Source of the DNA: Auricularia sp. M13
Lineage: Eukaryota > Basidiomycota > Agaricomycetes > Auriculariales > Auriculariaceae
Direction of reading: 5' to 3'
NCBI GenBank assembly: GCA_037042915.1
Contig: CM073197.1
Location: forward strand, 3,968,001-4,032,000
Length of the DNA: 64,000 nucleotides
Shown piece after piece: positions 61,868-64,000 of this stretch. Under the pieces are notes generated by a model that was not told the DNA's origin, searched no databases, and was given only the letters and a program-made list of their open reading frames with translations. The translations under genes and the position numbers were made by a program. Position 1 is the first letter of the stretch. Each line of letters starts with the position of its first letter.

Positions 61868-64000
61868 ATGTCTAAGCAACGTAGGCCTGATCAACCGAAG
61901 TTGCCAGGCATGGGCGGCATCGACCCAGTGGTAGGAACACCCTCGCCGCGTCTCACTCGTCGGCAACGGCAGTTGGTTGGCGGAAGCCAGCTTACTGATC
62001 AGGTAAAGGGCCGTGGAAACGTGTCAGCTGATGAGTCAGACAGGAGAGGCAGTTCGGAGGCCACGAGAGCTGACGTGGCAGGCAATCAGGGAGATCCAAC
62101 ACAAGTGGCTCTTCCGGATTCACCACTCAGCGATCTCGCTCGTTCGTCGAATACACCGTCGAATCACGGTGCTCGAGAGGTGAGTGATGAAATTGAAATC
62201 GATGATGCCCGTCATCGAACGGATGCCCGCGGGAATGCGGATGCCCACATAGATGTGGATGAGGCTCGGGAAGAGAATTCCCCGACGGTCAGTACCGCGC
62301 GGTTGGTTAGCGCAGGTATAGGTATGGCCGAAGAGCACATAGAGGGCAGTGTAGCTCAACTGGAGCGCAGCCCGCGTCGCGATAGATCCGCCCGTACGAG
62401 TGACGGGCTGGAGGGCGGGTCGGTTGAGAACAGCACAGAGCGCTCGCTGTATGCTACGCCCGCACCTGAGCCCGTAACGCCACGTAGGCGTTATAGCGTA
62501 GGACCGGGAATACACAGTCCATTCACGCATGAGGAGGCTGTGGATGCCCTGAGAAGCGGGCTGCGACTTTGGATTCTGGGAACTCGGATTCGCGCGCAAA
62601 CTCCCTTTGAAGCCATTGAGCACGCGACCGAGACACGAGCGCGATATGGACTACCTGTTCGAACTCCAGTTACACCTCCAGCGTCAGTCGCAACAGCTCC
62701 GAGCGAGGAGCTTAGTCCTGGATGGGTGACACAGCGAACAATTGCTGAGTTACCTCCTGTGACAAACGAGAACTCGGGAACGGCTAGCGCAACGGTTGTG
62801 GAGGATTTAGAGACAACTGAGAAGGTTGACTCGTTCTGGGATTACGGGAAGATCAAGGACTGGTCGGCAGAGTTCGATTCGGACTCTTCGTCTGACTGGG
62901 AAACGATGACCACGTCAACCCAGCTCGAGTATACGGATGCTGGGCGATCTTTGACGCCACTGGATGAGCTACCGCAATCCAGTCCACCTCGTCTGCCGCG
63001 CACTGTCGAGTTCGAGTTGGGGTCGGTAAAACGAGAGCCTGACGAGACCCTGATACGCGAGCACGCGCTCAAGACGCCGGTGAAGGGTATACCGATCTGG
63101 GGGTCGAGTACCGCGAGTAACAGCCGTGCGGTAATGACGAACAAAGCACTGCCGGGAGCGGTGCCAGTGCGCGCAGTCACTATTTCTAAGACCAAGGTAA
63201 AACGGGCGCGATCCAGATCCAAGTCGAAGTCGCGGAAAGCGACCAAAGATAAGGGCAAGGAAAGGGCTAAGACGCCCGAGCGAACACCATCCCCAGTGGC
63301 TGGACCGTCGACAGTACTCGAGAAAGAGACGGCGGTGCCGGTGGTGTTAGATCCAGGCGGTGACCATTCAGACGGCAGTACCGAGTCCAGCAAAAGTTCC
63401 AGAGCTCATAGACATAGCCATAAGCATCGTTCTCAGACCCAGGACCGGTCAAGTCGCCGCAGAAGCTCCCAACAGCAGTCCAGACCCATTACTCGAGCGG
63501 ATATCCCGTTGAGAGATCCCGCGGACAAGCTCAATAGACACAGCAAGCGCGCGCATACCGAGCGCGATGTACCACCTGGAGGATTATATTCGCGACGGTT
63601 GAATACACCTGGACCTGAAGAAAGAGTGCGCCGACGTAAGACGGTCGACACCGAGCCTTCGGACGATGGAAGTGGCAGTGACAGTGGCGGAACAAGTTCA
63701 TTCTCCGGTTCCGACTCGTCGAGCTCTAGTGGTAGAGAATATGGATCGTCCAGTGATGATCCTGGATCCTCTGGTAGCAGCAGTGAATCTGAGAACTCGA
63801 ATGAACTTCCTGATGAAGAAGAGTTGGAACGCCGGAAGCGTCGCGGCCGCACTGCACTTTGTAAAATGAAGATGGAAACGCCCAAGTACGACGGCAAAGC
63901 CGATTTGGATATTTTCGAAGCCTGGATATTCAAGTATGATACGTATTGCAGAGCTAAAGAACTGTATGGTTCATATGCTGTTGAAGCAATGGCCTACGCA
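61868..64000 (+). CDS. Gypsy-like Gag polyprotein, 5' part (runs off the window)
   Basis: The frame opens at ATG 61868 and stays open for 711 codons to the window edge. The first roughly 670 residues are polar and low complexity (Ser, Arg, Glu, Pro; KRARSRSKSKSRK; a Ser/Gly/Asp-rich stretch near 63680-63800). Only the last 40 residues resemble a retrotransposon Gag N-terminus (MKMETPKYDGKADLDIFEAW, then a further predicted helix). The element belongs to the Ty3/gypsy group by this resemblance; protease and polymerase are not in the window. No statement about wholeness is possible. Confidence 0.65.
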   Translation, partial: MSKQRRPDQPKLPGMGGIDPVVGTPSPRLTRRQRQLVGGSQLTDQVKGRGNVSADESDRRGSSEATRADVAGNQGDPTQVALPDSPLSDLARSSNTPSNHGAREVSDEIEIDDARHRTDARGNADAHIDVDEAREENSPTVSTARLVSAGIGMAEEHIEGSVAQLERSPRRDRSARTSDGLEGGSVENSTERSLYATPAPEPVTPRRRYSVGPGIHSPFTHEEAVDALRSGLRLWILGTRIRAQTPFEAIEHATETRARYGLPVRTPVTPPASVATAPSEELSPGWVTQRTIAELPPVTNENSGTASATVVEDLETTEKVDSFWDYGKIKDWSAEFDSDSSSDWETMTTSTQLEYTDAGRSLTPLDELPQSSPPRLPRTVEFELGSVKREPDETLIREHALKTPVKGIPIWGSSTASNSRAVMTNKALPGAVPVRAVTISKTKVKRARSRSKSKSRKATKDKGKERAKTPERTPSPVAGPSTVLEKETAVPVVLDPGGDHSDGSTESSKSSRAHRHSHKHRSQTQDRSSRRRSSQQQSRPITRADIPLRDPADKLNRHSKRAHTERDVPPGGLYSRRLNTPGPEERVRRRKTVDTEPSDDGSGSDSGGTSSFSGSDSSSSSGREYGSSSDDPGSSGSSSESENSNELPDEEELERRKRRGRTALCKMKMETPKYDGKADLDIFEAWIFKYDTYCRAKELYGSYAVEAMAYA

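Noticed and set aside
1-64000. CRISPR arrays, rRNA or tRNA genes
   Set aside because: The tandem repeats seen have no regular repeat-spacer layout with short identical repeats, and no cloverleaf or rRNA-like segment was noticed. The fungal context also makes CRISPR implausible.

Overview
The window looks like a transposon-dense, gene-poor stretch of a mushroom-forming basidiomycete (Agaricomycetes) genome. The reasons are short GT..AG introns of about 45-65 bases in almost every gene, the element families present (KDZ, Plavaka, hAT, Helitron, copia, gypsy), a TET/JBP-type dioxygenase and a DUF6589-type gene. I saw no housekeeping gene, rRNA or tRNA. All assignments come from reading the sequence by eye.

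Layout. (1) 1-8723 and 39433-48204: two blocks of small multi-exon genes. Most belong to one paralogous family with two beta-rich, OB-fold-like modules, conserved intron positions, a TATA box and upstream clusters of a TGAGAC/GTCTCA dyad. A second small family has one member in each block. (2) Between the blocks lies the Rep/helicase gene of a Helitron (8901-13104 plus 39102-39248), at the same tight spacing as its neighbours (about 180 bases each side). (3) That helicase gene is split by a giant KDZ-type DNA transposon (13105-39093, about 26 kb, 8-base target duplication TTATTGCG). Its cargo is proline-rich proteins on the minus strand, a TET/JBP-like 2-oxoglutarate dioxygenase, a basic alanine-rich protein, an acidic repeat/coiled-coil protein, a decayed KDZ transposase with a SWIM finger and cysteine clusters, and a repeat-containing protein at the right end. 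(4) Two younger elements sit inside the giant element: a whole-looking Ty1/copia retrotransposon with apparently identical LTRs (24083-29536), and a Tc1/mariner element (32446-35914) with perfect 74-base TIRs that also carries antisense cargo genes and splits the KDZ coding region. (5) 42832-43384 is a hAT MITE inserted at the 3' end of one OB-like gene. It shares its ends with an autonomous-looking hAT (52960-57913), which in turn sits inside a minus-strand Plavaka transposase gene (50860-59222). (6) A DUF6589-type gene (minus) and a divergent unknown gene (59341-61113) flank the Plavaka gene. The window ends in the 5' part of a gypsy-like LTR element.

How the parts fit. Nesting order can be read directly: the Helitron is older than the KDZ element, which is older than the copia and Tc1 insertions; the Plavaka is older than the hAT. 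In the Helitron, KDZ and Plavaka cases, removing the insert and one target copy restores an uninterrupted reading frame at the junction. The most interesting possibility is that the OB-like gene arrays and the Helitron helicase form one co-regulated unit: a very large Helitron with many single-strand-binding-like accessory proteins, or a host cluster captured by one. This rests on spacing, a shared promoter motif and a fold-level resemblance, not on identified Helitron ends.
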